This document shows positions 35,561 to 45,021 of a stretch of DNA of 64,000 bases, one piece after another (the stretch's first letter is position 1; every line of letters starts with the position of its first letter). The notes beneath the pieces were generated by a model. That model was not told where the DNA came from. It did no database searches and saw only the letters and a program-made list of their open reading frames with translations. The position numbers and the translations under genes were made by a program. This stretch comes from JACZYA01 sp965247455 (GTDB lineage Bacteria > Acidobacteriota > Terriglobia > Acidiferrales > 2-02-FULL-67-57). Location of the stretch: assembly GCA_965247455.1 (NCBI GenBank), contig CBDFHE010000017.1, positions 310,001 to 374,000 on the forward strand, written 5' to 3'.

Positions 35561-37104
35561 TCAAAGCAGCCGGAGGTCGCGGCCCTTCATGTCCTGGGGT
35601 TGGGGGAGGCCCAACAAAGCAAGCAGCGTGGGCGCGATGTCTTGCAAGGCGCCGTCGGAGCGCAGCCGCAGATCGGTGTTCGGCGTCACCAGGACCAACG
35701 GCACCGGGTTGGTGGTGTGGAAGGTGTGGGGCGTGCCGTCGGCGCCGCGCATGGTCTCGGCGTTGCCGTGGTCGGCGGTGATGATCCACGCGCCGCCTCT
35801 TTCTTCCAGCGCCGCGTAAATGCGGGCCAGGCAACGGTCCACGGTCTCCACCGCCCGGATGGCGGCGTCGAGCTTGCCCGAATGGCCCACCATGTCGGCG
35901 TTGGCAAAGTTGACCACCAGTACGTCGAACTCCCCGCCCTTGATGGCCTTCACCACTTCCTCGGCCACGCCGGCGGCGCTCATCTCCGGCTTCAGGTCGT
36001 AGGTGGGCACCTTGGGCGAGGGAACCAGCGCGCGCTCTTCGCGGTCGTAGGGTTTTTCCACCCCGCCGTTGAAAAAGTAGGTAACGTGGGCGTACTTCTC
36101 GGTCTCGGCCACGCGCAGGTTGCGCAGGCCCTCGCGCGCAAAGACGTGCGCGAGGATGTTGTCGGGGTGTTCGGGCGCAAAGACAAACGGCACCCAGGTA
36201 AAAGTTTTGTCGTAGCGCGTCAGTGAAGCAAACAGTAAATCTTTGGGCCGAGCTGGATCGCTGAGCTTGTTGAAGTTGGGCCCGGTGAGGGCGCGGGTGA
36301 GTTGGCGGGCGCGGTCGGCGCGAAAATTGAAGAACACTACCGCGTCGCCGTCGCCGATGGGCGCGCGCGGTTGGCCGTCGCGGTCCAGCAGCACCACCGG
36401 CTCGATGAACTCGTCGGTCACGCCGCGCTGGTAGGAGGCGCGCACCGCTTCGACCGCGTCGGTGTGGGTCCCCTCGGCTTGGCCGTGGACGATGGCGCGG
36501 TAGGCTTTCTCGGTGCGCGGCCAGCGGTTGTCGCGGTCCATGGCGTAGTAGCGCCCGCTGACCGAGGCCACCTGCCCGCAGCCGAGTTGCTCCATCCTGG
36601 CCTGCAGTTGTTGCAGGTAGTGCTGGCCGGATTCGGGCGGCGTGTCGCGCCCGTCGGTGAAGGCGTGGACGAAGGCGCGGCTCACACCGTTGCGCTTGGC
36701 TAGTTCCAGCAGGGCAAAGAGATGATTGAGGTGGGAATGAACGCCGCCGTCGCTCACCAGCCCCAACAGGTGCGACTGGTTCCGCCGGCCGCGCTCCATG
36801 ACCTTGAGCAGCAATTCGTTCTGAAAGAATTCGCCGACTGGATCGCCAGGTCGATGCGGGTGAAGTCCATGTAGATGACGCGGCCGGCGCCGATGTTCAG
36901 GTGGCCCACTTCGCTGTTGCCCACCTGTCCTTCTGGCAGGCCGACGCGCGGGCCGGAGGTGTGCACCAGCGTGTTGGGGAACTTGCGCAGCAGTTCGTCG
37001 TAGGTGGGCGTGCGCGCCTGCGCAATCGCGTTGTCTTCGCGCTGCGCGCGGTAGCCCCACCCGTCCAGGATGGTCAGCACCACCGGCTTCGCTCGCTTCG
37101 GCAT
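35561..37104 (-). pseudogene. gpmI: 2,3-bisphosphoglycerate-independent phosphoglycerate mutase, one frameshift
   Basis: GpmI interconverts 3- and 2-phosphoglycerate with two manganese ions. The N-terminus (VVLTILDGWGYRAQREDNAI, QVGNSEVGHLNIGAGR with the phosphoserine site) reads from ATG at 37104. After RIDLAIQS the frame shifts near 36833-36836, and the rest (GEFFQNELLLKVMERG, LVSDGGVHSH, FTDGRDTPP, ANADMVGHSG, ADHGNAE) reads in the next frame to 35561. One extra G in the run TCGG would restore 514 residues, the family length. Since no other mutase is visible and the enzyme is central, a sequencing or assembly error is quite possible. Confidence 0.9.
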
Positions 37105-37225
37105 AGTCTCCTAGTCTACAACACCAGTATCTCTACTTTAGCCTCACGGCGAACCCCCGATGCTTCTTGCACGTCACAAACCAGAAACTATGGTTTTCGC
37201 TGAGAGATAATCTTCCGCCCTCCAG

Positions 37226-37254
37226 CACCGAGCCCCCAGGCCCCTGCCTGGGGG
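37226..37254 (+). repeat. REP-like hairpin downstream of the RAYT gene
   Basis: CACCGAG flank, stem CCCCCAGG, loop CCCCTG, stem CCTGGGGG: a perfect 8-bp stem. It ends one base before the RAYT stop codon and faces opposite to the copy at 37810-37840, so the transposase gene is bracketed by inverted REPs. Confidence 0.8.
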
Positions 37255-37884
37255 TCAGGCGGCGGGGAACGTGAGCAGGTCTACCGGCACAGGCGGCTTT
37301 GTTCCCCCGACATACGCACCAGCGCTGGACCACGGATAGTTATCTGGTTCTTGCACCAGTTTTTCGCAGCGGGGATTGTCGTGGATGTAGTTTAATCTCC
37401 GCTGGATCATCTTTGCATTCAGGAGCGGCGTCATGTAACTGTTTCGTTGCCAAACTGCATATTGAGAGTCCTTCCATCGCTTCCGAGAGTGGCTTAACGT
37501 AAGTTGGGCTAGCAACTGGCTGTACTGTTTTTCTCTTAGCCAGTCCACGATTTGAATTCCAATAGAGCTTTTGAAGTCGCGGAGAAAGCTTGCGAGCGCT
37601 TGTTCGGGCGGGAAGTTAATCAACAAGTGGAAATGGTCCGGCAGTAAGACATACGCGTGCAGCTTGAAACCATACTTCCGTTGATAGAACACGAGGTTTT
37701 CAAAGAAGATTTGGCACGGACCGCGATAGCGGAAAAGCGGGATGCGGCGGTGGGTAACACCGGAGATAAATAGAATGCCTGCACGGGCCTTATGGGTGGC
37801 TTTGATTTTCCCCGCGGCAGGGGCCGCGGGGCTCGGTGTGCTGGGCTGACGTTCTGCACGTTGTGGCACGGTGGGGGTGTTCAT
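37255..37884 (-). CDS. REP-associated tyrosine transposase (RAYT, Y1 family)
   Basis: 209 residues. The catalytic HUH motif is in LPDHFHLLI. The pattern GVTHRRIPLFRY, the helical QALASFLRDFKSSIG, YAVWQRNSYMTPLL and the tail IHDNPRCEKLVQEPDNYPWSSAGAYVGG are typical of RAYTs, single-copy IS200-like enzymes that nick REP hairpins. The catalytic Tyr is probably in the mid helix. Codons near 19-25 are encoded by a REP hairpin (37810-37840), so the DNA element overlaps the 5' end; start at 37884 has only a weak ribosome site. The region is less GC-rich than its surroundings. A nuclease-like gene lies 58 bases upstream. Confidence 0.85.
   Translation of the reverse strand: MNTPTVPQRAERQPSTPSPAAPAAGKIKATHKARAGILFISGVTHRRIPLFRYRGPCQIFFENLVFYQRKYGFKLHAYVLLPDHFHLLINFPPEQALASFLRDFKSSIGIQIVDWLREKQYSQLLAQLTLSHSRKRWKDSQYAVWQRNSYMTPLLNAKMIQRRLNYIHDNPRCEKLVQEPDNYPWSSAGAYVGGTKPPVPVDLLTFPAA
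37810..37840 (-). repeat. REP-like hairpin at the 5' end of the RAYT gene
   Basis: On the - strand: CACACCGAG, stem CCCCGCGG, loop CCCCTG, stem CCGCGGGG. A perfect 8-bp stem with the same loop and flank as other copies but a different stem sequence. It faces the copy at 37226-37254. Confidence 0.8.
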
Positions 37885-37942
37885 CTCAATGAAACAGGGT
37901 TCAGCAGAAGAATCAAAGAGGCATCCCTGCTCATAGCAAGTT

Positions 37943-38272
37943 TCAAAGTGATATTCCTAGAGACAGGAGGGCTTGGGTGATTCTGTGTTTGTCGACCTCT
38001 GGCATCGGGGTATCACCCGTCCCCTCCAAGACCACCATAGCAAACTCGCCGCGATTTTCAGCGGCGATTTGCTGCCAGATATATGTGCAGTGTGAGGTGG
38101 TCTTTTCTTTGCTTCCCAACTGGGGTTGTGCCCGAATGATTACGAGTAACTTCTTTCGTGTTGGGTGAAGGGCTAAGTCAACGATTGCTCCCCGGATTTG
38201 CTTATACACTCTTGCTTCAATTTCAACTGCACATTCAATAGCCCGATTGTCGCGAGACCTTACGACTCCATC
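37943..38272 (-). pseudogene. 3' part of IS-split PD-(D/E)XK-like gene
   Basis: 109 residues that join in frame with 39424-39537 when the IS630 copy plus one TA is removed, giving a 147-residue protein. Around the junction it reads GVRADLDGVVRS, then NRAIECAVEIEARVYKQIRG, AIVDLALHPTRKKLLVII. That order of an Asp in a strand, Glu-x-Glu in the next strand and a conserved helix resembles small PD-(D/E)XK nuclease-fold proteins. No family is recognised with certainty. The DNA is AT-richer than the core genes nearby. The RAYT gene follows 58 bases downstream on the same strand. Confidence 0.65.
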
Positions 38273-38274
38273 TA

Positions 38275-39423
38275 GTGTACTGTCCCGGAAATAAGCGATA
38301 TATTAATGGGCAACCTTTGGCCTCTGGAGGTATGCCCATGCCACGCGGTCGCCCCGTTACTCCCCTCACTCTCAGTGAGAGTGAGGAATCGGAACTGGGG
38401 AGCCTCGCCCGCTCCCGAACCTTGCCGCATAGTCTGGTGCTGAGGGCCCAGATTGTGCTGGCCTGCGCCGAAGGCGTTCCCGGCTCTACCGTGGCCCGGC
38501 GTCTGGGTGTCACCAATACGACCGTGGGCAAGTGGCGAAAGCGCTATCGTGAACATGGAATCCCCGGACTACACGATGAACTGCGTCCCGGACGCCCCCG
38601 CACGCATGAGGATGAACGTGTTGCGGAAGTCATCAACACGGCCCTGCAAACCGAACCTCCCGATCGTTCGCACTGGAGCGTGCGTTCCATGGCGGAACAC
38701 ACGGGAGTCTCAAAGAGCACGGTCCAGCGGTGGTTCGATCTGTTCGGCGTCCAGCCGCATCGCCAGCGGCATTTCAAGATTTCCAACGACCCGTTCTTCG
38801 TCGAGAAAGTCCGCGACATCGTCGGTCTCTACCTCAATCCCCCGGACCACGCCGTGGTGCTCTCGGTCGATGAGAAGACCCAGGTTCAAGCTCTTCAGCG
38901 AACTCAGCCCGTTCTCCCCATGGGCCTCGGCTACGTCGAAGGCGTCACCCATGATTACAAACGTCACGGCACGACCACTCTGTTCGCGGCTCTCGATGTG
39001 GCCACCGGGAGAGTCATCACCCGCTGTAAACCGCGACACCGTCATCAGGAGTTCCTCACTTTCCTGCGTCAGATCGACGGCAGTGTGCCGCACAACCTCG
39101 ACGTCCATCTCATCGTCGATAACTACGCTACTCACAAACATCCCAAAGTCCGCGCTTGGCTCGCTCGGCGTCCCCGCTACCACGTTCATTTCACCCCAAC
39201 CTATGCGTCCTGGCTCAACCAAGTCGAACGCTGGTTCGGCATCATTACCCAGAAGGCCATTCGCCGAGGTTCCTTCTCCAGCGTCAAGGCTCTCGTCCGT
39301 AACATCGAGCGCTTCGTCGAACATTACAACGCCAACACCAGTCCTTTCGTCTGGACCGCCACGGCCGAATCCATCCTCGCTAAGGTCGAACGACTTTGCT
39401 CATATATTTCCGGGACAGTACAC
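38275..39423 (+). mobile_element. IS630-family insertion sequence, copy 2
   Basis: 1149 bp with the same 19-bp terminal repeats as copy 1, flanked by TA at 38273-38274 and 39424-39425 in a CTAG target. It is inverted relative to copy 1 at 3176-4324. The transposase proteins are identical throughout, so one probably came from the other recently. It splits a small nuclease-like gene. Confidence 0.95.
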
Positions 39424-39426
39424 TAG
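38338..39426 (+). CDS. IS630-family transposase, copy 2
   Basis: 362 residues, identical to the product at 3173-4261. ATG at 38338 has GGAGG seven bases upstream. DDE residues lie in LSVDEKTQ, LIVDNYATH and LNQVERWF. The reading frame runs through the right terminal repeat (ending SGTVH) and stops at TAG 39424-39426, made of the TA duplication and the following G of the target. Confidence 0.95.
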   Translation: MPRGRPVTPLTLSESEESELGSLARSRTLPHSLVLRAQIVLACAEGVPGSTVARRLGVTNTTVGKWRKRYREHGIPGLHDELRPGRPRTHEDERVAEVINTALQTEPPDRSHWSVRSMAEHTGVSKSTVQRWFDLFGVQPHRQRHFKISNDPFFVEKVRDIVGLYLNPPDHAVVLSVDEKTQVQALQRTQPVLPMGLGYVEGVTHDYKRHGTTTLFAALDVATGRVITRCKPRHRHQEFLTFLRQIDGSVPHNLDVHLIVDNYATHKHPKVRAWLARRPRYHVHFTPTYASWLNQVERWFGIITQKAIRRGSFSSVKALVRNIERFVEHYNANTSPFVWTATAESILAKVERLCSYISGTVH

Positions 39427-39537
39427 GTCGGCCCGCACGCCGGCTTCGTCAATGCTCCACTCAAGCGCGAGGGAATCCCAACGAGGTCCAAGCAAATCGG
39501 CAAAGAGGCACTTCCCATACTCGTCATGTTTTCCCAT
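39424..39537 (-). pseudogene. 5' part of IS-split PD-(D/E)XK-like gene
   Basis: First 38 codons (MGKHDEYGKCLFADLLG to AGVRADL) of the gene whose remainder is at 37943-38272. The start ATG at 39537 is supported by AGGTGG about seven bases upstream. The IS sits between codons 38 and 39, right after the Asp that would be the first active-site residue. Confidence 0.65.
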
Positions 39538-39609
39538 CAGTTCCACCTAGCGACAAAACAGCCGAGTCTTTTCCAAGACCCTCTTGCTGTCTTGCACATA
39601 CCTCCGGGC

Positions 39610-39637
39610 ACCGAGCCCCGTGGCCCCTGCCGCGGGG
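39610..39637 (+). repeat. REP-like hairpin before eno
   Basis: ACCGAG flank, stem CCCCGTGG, loop CCCCTG, stem CCGCGGGG (one G-T pair). It lies 13 bases from the eno stop, and on the far side of the nuclease-like gene from the RAYT. Confidence 0.78.
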
Positions 39638-39650
39638 ATAGACAACCGAA

Positions 39651-40931
<1,281 letters not shown>

Positions 40932-40947
40932 GCGTGCGTCTCCCGTC

Positions 40948-41226
40948 CTATGTCCACTTGAGCTTGATGTCGTGCTTGGCGTCGAGCTCTTTGGCGTCGG
41001 CGGCCAGGCGTTTGAGGTTGAGCGAGGCCACGTTCATGTTGGCCAGGGCAACTTTCCAGCCCTTCTCTTCGCCCCGCCAGTTCCACTCGTAGAGCTTCAT
41101 TTCCTTGCCGACCTTGCTCTTCAGGGCGCAGAGCACCACCCAGCGTTTGGGCGTGCGGAGATAGGTGCGGGCGTCGAGCAATTCGTAGTAGTCGCTCAGC
41201 GGAGGTTTTTGGGTTTCTTCAGCCAT
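40948..41226 (-). CDS. Small conserved-looking protein of unknown function
   Basis: 92 residues from ATG at 41226, with GAGGTG eight bases upstream. Soluble and rich in Lys, Leu and Trp: YYELLDARTYLRTPKRWVVL, LYEWNWRGEEKGWKVALANMNV, LDAKHDIKLKW. No known motif. It is 16 bases from eno and probably shares its transcript. A longer version from 41331 would add a hydrophobic N-terminus (LPLATVMLLLFCHG), but the ribosome site favours the short form. Confidence 0.6.
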   Translation of the reverse strand: MAEETQKPPLSDYYELLDARTYLRTPKRWVVLCALKSKVGKEMKLYEWNWRGEEKGWKVALANMNVASLNLKRLAADAKELDAKHDIKLKWT

Positions 41227-41434
41227 AACTTTCACCTCAAGGGATGGCTCCGCCGCGGGCTTGTTGCGAGTGGCGGGGCCGTGGCAGAAGAGTAGCAGCA
41301 TTACCGTTGCCAACGGTAGAGGGAGGTGCAAGTCTGGGCAGGTCGCCCCGCGGGGGGAGCAAAACAGCCAAGTTGGCGAGGCGCTGGGATGGAGCCCAAA
41401 ACTAGAGCGAAACCAAAGGGCTGCAAGAAACTGG

Positions 41435-41559
41435 TAGTGTCTTAATTTGAGCGATTCGGAACTCGGCCCAAATCACACCGAGCCCTGCGGCCCCCGCCGC
41501 AGGGATTTTCGCTTCCCCCAGGCAGGGGCCTGGGGGCTCGGTGTGAAATTAAGACACTA
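41435..41559. mobile_element. MITE-like element with TA ends and two inverted REP hairpins
   Basis: 125 bp bounded by perfect inverted repeats TAGTGTCTTAATTT (41435-41448 and 41546-41559); with the outer GG/CC the match is 16 bases. Inside are two REP-like hairpins facing each other (41474-41504 and 41515-41545), whose stems differ (CCCTGCGG and CCCCCAGG) but share flank and loop type. The ends begin TAGTGT like those of the IS630 copies plus their TA. It contains no gene and lies upstream of rpsU. Confidence 0.75.
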
Positions 41560-41652
41560 CCCAAGAAACTTCTTGACTGGAGAAGGCTTTTTTTGTAAGT
41601 CTAACGCACGTTTTCGTATCTGGTGGTTTACCAAAAGGGGGTGCAACGGAGC

Positions 41653-41853
41653 TTGGCAGAAATTCGAATCCAGGAAGGGGAGTCTCTGGAAGGTGCTCTC
41701 CGGCGCTTCAAGCGGAAGGTGCAGCAGCAAGACATCATCAAGGAGATCAAGAAACACTCCTACTACTTGAAGCCCGGGGAGAAACGCAGGATCAAAGCGG
41801 CGCTCGCTCGCAAGCGGGCTCGCAAAAAGATGAGGCGCGAATTCGTCGGCTAG
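41653..41853 (+). CDS. rpsU: 30S ribosomal protein S21
   Basis: 66 residues if TTG at 41653 is the start (MAEIRIQEGESLEGALRRFKR); GTG at 41641 is the alternative and would add four residues. The body, with KRKVQQQDIIKEIKKHSYYL and the basic C-terminus KAALARKRARKKMRREFV, is a standard S21, which aids pairing between the 16S anti-Shine-Dalgarno end and mRNA. A MITE-like element ends 93 bases upstream and may affect its expression. Confidence 0.92.
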   Translation: MAEIRIQEGESLEGALRRFKRKVQQQDIIKEIKKHSYYLKPGEKRRIKAALARKRARKKMRREFVG

Positions 41854-41918
41854 GCGCGTCGTGGAAGTCGGGGAGATAGACGGGTCAGGTCGGGGCTACG
41901 TGCGTGGGGGAGAATGGG

Positions 41919-42224
41919 ATGGAATTCCAGGACAAGGTACTGACTTGTGTGGACTGTGGTGCGGAGTTTGTGTTTACCGTCGGCGAACAGATGTTTTTCA
42001 CCGACAAGGGTTTCAAGCACGAACCCAAGCGCTGCAAGCCTTGTAAGACTAAGCGGAACCAGAACTCGGGTCGCAACCATTACTCGCGGGTAGAATCGTC
42101 CGTCGTTTGTTCGCAGTGTGGCCGGGAAACAACCGTTCCCTTCAAGCCCACCCAGGGACGGCCGGTGTTTTGCCGCGAGTGTTTCCAGCACCGACGGGCG
42201 GTTGGTGCGGCAGTGGTCGCTTAG
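41919..42224 (+). CDS. CxxC zinc-ribbon protein
   Basis: 101 residues from ATG at 41919. Four CxxC pairs: LTCVDCGAEF, KRCKPCKTKR, VVCSQCGRET and FCRECF, spaced as two zinc ribbons. This matches the small 'zinc-ribbon domain containing protein' group (PF13451-like first half, CxxC-x17-CxxC second half). Such proteins often have nucleic-acid contacts, but no function is established. It follows rpsU by 65 bases and may share its transcript. Confidence 0.85.
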   Translation: MEFQDKVLTCVDCGAEFVFTVGEQMFFTDKGFKHEPKRCKPCKTKRNQNSGRNHYSRVESSVVCSQCGRETTVPFKPTQGRPVFCRECFQHRRAVGAAVVA

Positions 42225-42320
42225 CGGTTCTTTTCGGCCAAAATTTTTCTCGCTCCTTTGTCCCGCTGGAAGTGTATTGCCTTCCGGCGACAGTCCTCCC
42301 TAGACTACAATAGTTGTTCG

Positions 42321-43733
42321 ATGCGCTTTTACGTCCAGAACTTCGGCTGCCGGGCGACGCAGGCCGACGGCGCGGCGCTGGCCGAGCAGCTTGGTGCGCA
42401 GGGCTACGTTCCCGTCTCTGAAGTCGTCCAGGCCGACTTGGTGCTGGTGAACACCTGCACCGTAACCGCCTCGGCTGACCGCACTGCGCGCCAGTACATC
42501 CGCCGCCTGCACCGCGAGAATCCTGCCCGGCGTATTTTAGTGACGGGCTGCTACGCCCAGCGCGCTCCCGAAGAGCTCGCGGCGCTCCCCGGAGTCACCT
42601 GGGTGGTGGACAACTCCTGCAAGCCGGAAATCCCCGCGCTGCTTGCGCAAGAACTGCCTCTGAGGCACAACGGGGGAGCAGGCGCCGCGCAGCACAACTT
42701 TGTTTCCTTGGAGTCTTTCGTGGGCGCACGCCAACCCGCGCCCTTCACGGCCGAGGGCGAACTAACCCTGGCGGAGCAGCCGGCAAAAATCATTACGGGA
42801 AACATCTTCGAGCAGAGCGCTGTGCTGGTTGCTCCCAGCTTCGGCGCCGGCGTGGACCGCACGCGCCCCACCCTCAAGATTCAGGACGGGTGCAACAACC
42901 GCTGCGCTTACTGTGTGATTCCCTTCGTGCGCGGGAAGTCCCGCAGCCTGCCGCCCGAGGAAGTCGTCGCGCAGCTGCAGCGCCTCGCCGGCGAGGGCTA
43001 CCAGGAGGTGGTTCTCTCCGGCGTGGACTTGGGCAGTTATGGGTTCGACCTCAAGCCGCGCACCGACCTGCTCGAACTCATCCAGTGCGCCTTACAGGAA
43101 ACTTCCGTGCCGCTGCTGCGCCTCAGCTCACTCGAACCCATGGACCTGACCGAGGAGTTTCTGGCTCTGCTGGCTTCGACCACCCGGATCGCGCGCCACA
43201 TCCACGCGCCGTTGCAGTCGGGCTCCAGCCGCATCCTGCGCCGCATGCATCGGTGGTACACCGCCGAAGCCTTCGCTGAGCGCATCGAACGCGCCCGCAC
43301 CGTGCTCGGCGACGTCGGGATCGGCGCTGACGTCATTGTTGGCTTCCCCGGCGAGACCGACGACGATTTCCGGCAGACCTACGAGTTGGTGGATCGCTTA
43401 CCCTTTACTTATTTGCATGTGTTCAGCTACTCGAAGCGTCCTGGCACGGCGGCCGTGGTACTGGAGGGCGAAGTGTCCCCCAAGGTCATCCGCGAACGCA
43501 GCCGTGCCCTGCGCGCATTGGCGGCGGAAAAGGCAGCGCACTTTCGGGCCCGCCAAGTGGGCGCGCGCTTGCGGGCTTTGACTCTGACCAGCAGCAATCC
43601 CGACGGCACCCGCAACGCCCTGAGCGAGAACTACCTCAAGCTTCGCCTGCGCGGCTCGGACGTGGGCGCAAACCGATTGGTCAACGCGCGCATCGAGGCC
43701 GTCGAGGGAAACTATCTGTGCGGGTCCGTGTGA
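42321..43733 (+). CDS. mtaB: tRNA t6A37 methylthiotransferase MtaB
   Basis: 470 residues. Radical-SAM enzyme that adds a methylthio group to t6A37 in tRNAs reading ANN codons. The N-terminal UPF0004 domain has FYVQNFGCRATQADG, VNTCTVTASADRTARQ and VTGCYAQR, giving three cluster-binding Cys. The radical-SAM triad is in QDGCNNRCAYCVIP. YQEVVLSGVDLGSYG, HAPLQSGSSRILRRM and GADVIVGFPGETDDDF complete the core. NFGCRATQ and the lack of a MiaB-type context favour MtaB over MiaB or RimO. Its stop overlaps the next start (GTGA). Confidence 0.93.
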   Translation: MRFYVQNFGCRATQADGAALAEQLGAQGYVPVSEVVQADLVLVNTCTVTASADRTARQYIRRLHRENPARRILVTGCYAQRAPEELAALPGVTWVVDNSCKPEIPALLAQELPLRHNGGAGAAQHNFVSLESFVGARQPAPFTAEGELTLAEQPAKIITGNIFEQSAVLVAPSFGAGVDRTRPTLKIQDGCNNRCAYCVIPFVRGKSRSLPPEEVVAQLQRLAGEGYQEVVLSGVDLGSYGFDLKPRTDLLELIQCALQETSVPLLRLSSLEPMDLTEEFLALLASTTRIARHIHAPLQSGSSRILRRMHRWYTAEAFAERIERARTVLGDVGIGADVIVGFPGETDDDFRQTYELVDRLPFTYLHVFSYSKRPGTAAVVLEGEVSPKVIRERSRALRALAAEKAAHFRARQVGARLRALTLTSSNPDGTRNALSENYLKLRLRGSDVGANRLVNARIEAVEGNYLCGSV

Positions 43734-44533
43734 AAAAAGAGAGGAGAGGCGAGAGGAAGGCTTTACTCCAGTGTTTTAGTTTCACGGCGGCATTGGTGTC
43801 GCTGGCGGCGGCGGCGCAGGCCGGAGTGATGATCGAACAGGAGCAACGCGACCTCAGTGGAGAAGTAGTGATGGGGCGCACGGTCTACTACCTGGAACCG
43901 GGCAAGGTTCGCATCGAGACCAGCAACGAAGTAAACGAGATGGTTACGATTTTTATAGTTGCGCGCCGCGTGGTGTGGGTGATTGACCGCAACGAGGGCA
44001 CGTACTACGAGTTGAAGCCGGCGGAAGTCGAGCGCATGCGCCGGCGGATGGAGGAAGCGCGCCGGCGGATGGAAGCGGAACTGGCCAAGCTGCCGCCGCA
44101 ACAGCGCGAACTGATTGAGAAGATGATGAAGCAGCAACAACCGCCAGGGCCGAGTGAGGTGTCGGTACGGAAGACCAGCAGCGGGGAGAAGTTCGAGCGG
44201 TTTGTCTGCTCGCGTTATGAAATTCTGCGCAATGGTCAGCGCTACGGCGAGGTGTGGGCGGCTTCGCTGGATCAATTGCAAATCGAGCCGGAGGAGTTTG
44301 AAACTTTCCGGGCCCTGGCGCGTTTTTTCGAACCCCTGGGCGCCAGCGCGCCCGCCTCCGCCGCGCTGCTGTCGGCGGGAGAGCAGATGGAAGGATTTCC
44401 GGTTCGCATGCTCATTTACGAAGACGGACGACTCCTACGGGAAGAGCGGGTGGTGCGGGTCGAGCGACGCAGCCTGGACGCGAGCCACTTCACCCTGCCG
44501 CCGGGGTTGCAGAAAGCCCAATGGGGCCAGTGA
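43730..44533 (+). CDS. Secreted DUF4412-like protein
   Basis: 267 residues from GTG at 43730, which overlaps the mtaB stop by four bases; GTG at 43718 is possible. A basic start and signal peptide (CFSFTAALVSLAAAAQAG) lead into beta-rich sequence: VMIEQEQRDLSGEVVMGRTVYY, KVRIETSN, VWVIDRNEGTYYELKP. A charged helix (VERMRRRMEEARRRMEAELAK) sits mid-protein. The order resembles DUF4412, a beta-propeller-like or lipoprotein-carrier-like periplasmic domain. Function unknown. It is probably co-translated with mtaB. Confidence 0.75.
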   Translation: MKKERRGERKALLQCFSFTAALVSLAAAAQAGVMIEQEQRDLSGEVVMGRTVYYLEPGKVRIETSNEVNEMVTIFIVARRVVWVIDRNEGTYYELKPAEVERMRRRMEEARRRMEAELAKLPPQQRELIEKMMKQQQPPGPSEVSVRKTSSGEKFERFVCSRYEILRNGQRYGEVWAASLDQLQIEPEEFETFRALARFFEPLGASAPASAALLSAGEQMEGFPVRMLIYEDGRLLREERVVRVERRSLDASHFTLPPGLQKAQWGQ

Positions 44534-44613
44534 GCGCAGCTTTAGAGGGTTCGGCGGCTGGTGGTTCGTGGGCAGGCGGGTTCCCTCAGCCGTAGGTCCA
44601 CTAAGACAAGAGA

Positions 44614-44647
44614 GGCGGGACGGTAATGGGAGCGGAACCGTCCCGCC
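44614..44647. terminator. Hairpin terminator between convergent genes
   Basis: GGCGGGACGG and CCGTCCCGCC form a perfect 10-bp stem around a 14-base loop, followed by TTTCC. It sits between the end of the DUF4412-like gene and the end of the opposite gene remnant, so it could serve both strands. Confidence 0.65.
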
Positions 44648-44697
44648 TTTCCGATGGTTGTGTCCGGCCGTTACAGCCTTGCGGCCGTGCCCACAAA

Positions 44698-45021
44698 TCA
44701 GCGGACGAACACAACCACTTGCTTCTTGAGTCGAATTTCAGTGATGACGCCGTCCGCATTCCGGAGCACCGAACTGCGGGTGGAACCGTTGGTGCGAGGT
44801 TTTACCTCCACCGTTGCCTTGGCCACCATCTTACCGTCGCGGTAAATCAGCGCCTCGTTGTTGCCATTCAGTTCGAGCTTGTAGACGCCGGACGTGAGTT
44901 CGGTCCCGTTAATCGAGGCTGCTTAACCCAACCGGAAGCTGTAGGTTTTTGCCCACAGAGGGCTGGAAGCCACCGTGGCAACCAGCGCGGTAAGAAGTAC
45001 AGCGGTCATGAGCTTGCGCAT
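44698..45021 (-). pseudogene. Small secreted protein gene with in-frame TAA
   Basis: ATG at 45021 has AGGAGG five bases upstream and begins a signal peptide (MRKLMTAVLLTALVATVASS). At codon 33 (44925-44923) stands TAA. Beyond it the frame stays open for 74 codons with coherent protein sequence: INGTELTSGVYKLELNGN, AKATVEVKP, VITEIRLKKQVVVFV. The type (short periplasmic protein with 'VNGTELKPGEYKLEV'-like core) occurs repeatedly in Acidobacteriota genomes. One base change would restore a 107-residue protein. Either a recent nonsense mutation or a sequence error. Confidence 0.75.

Noticed and set aside
3176..39423. Composite transposon formed by the two IS630 copies
   Set aside because: The 34 kb between carries core genes in a normal arrangement, each copy has its own TA duplication, and IS630-type elements do not usually move such units.
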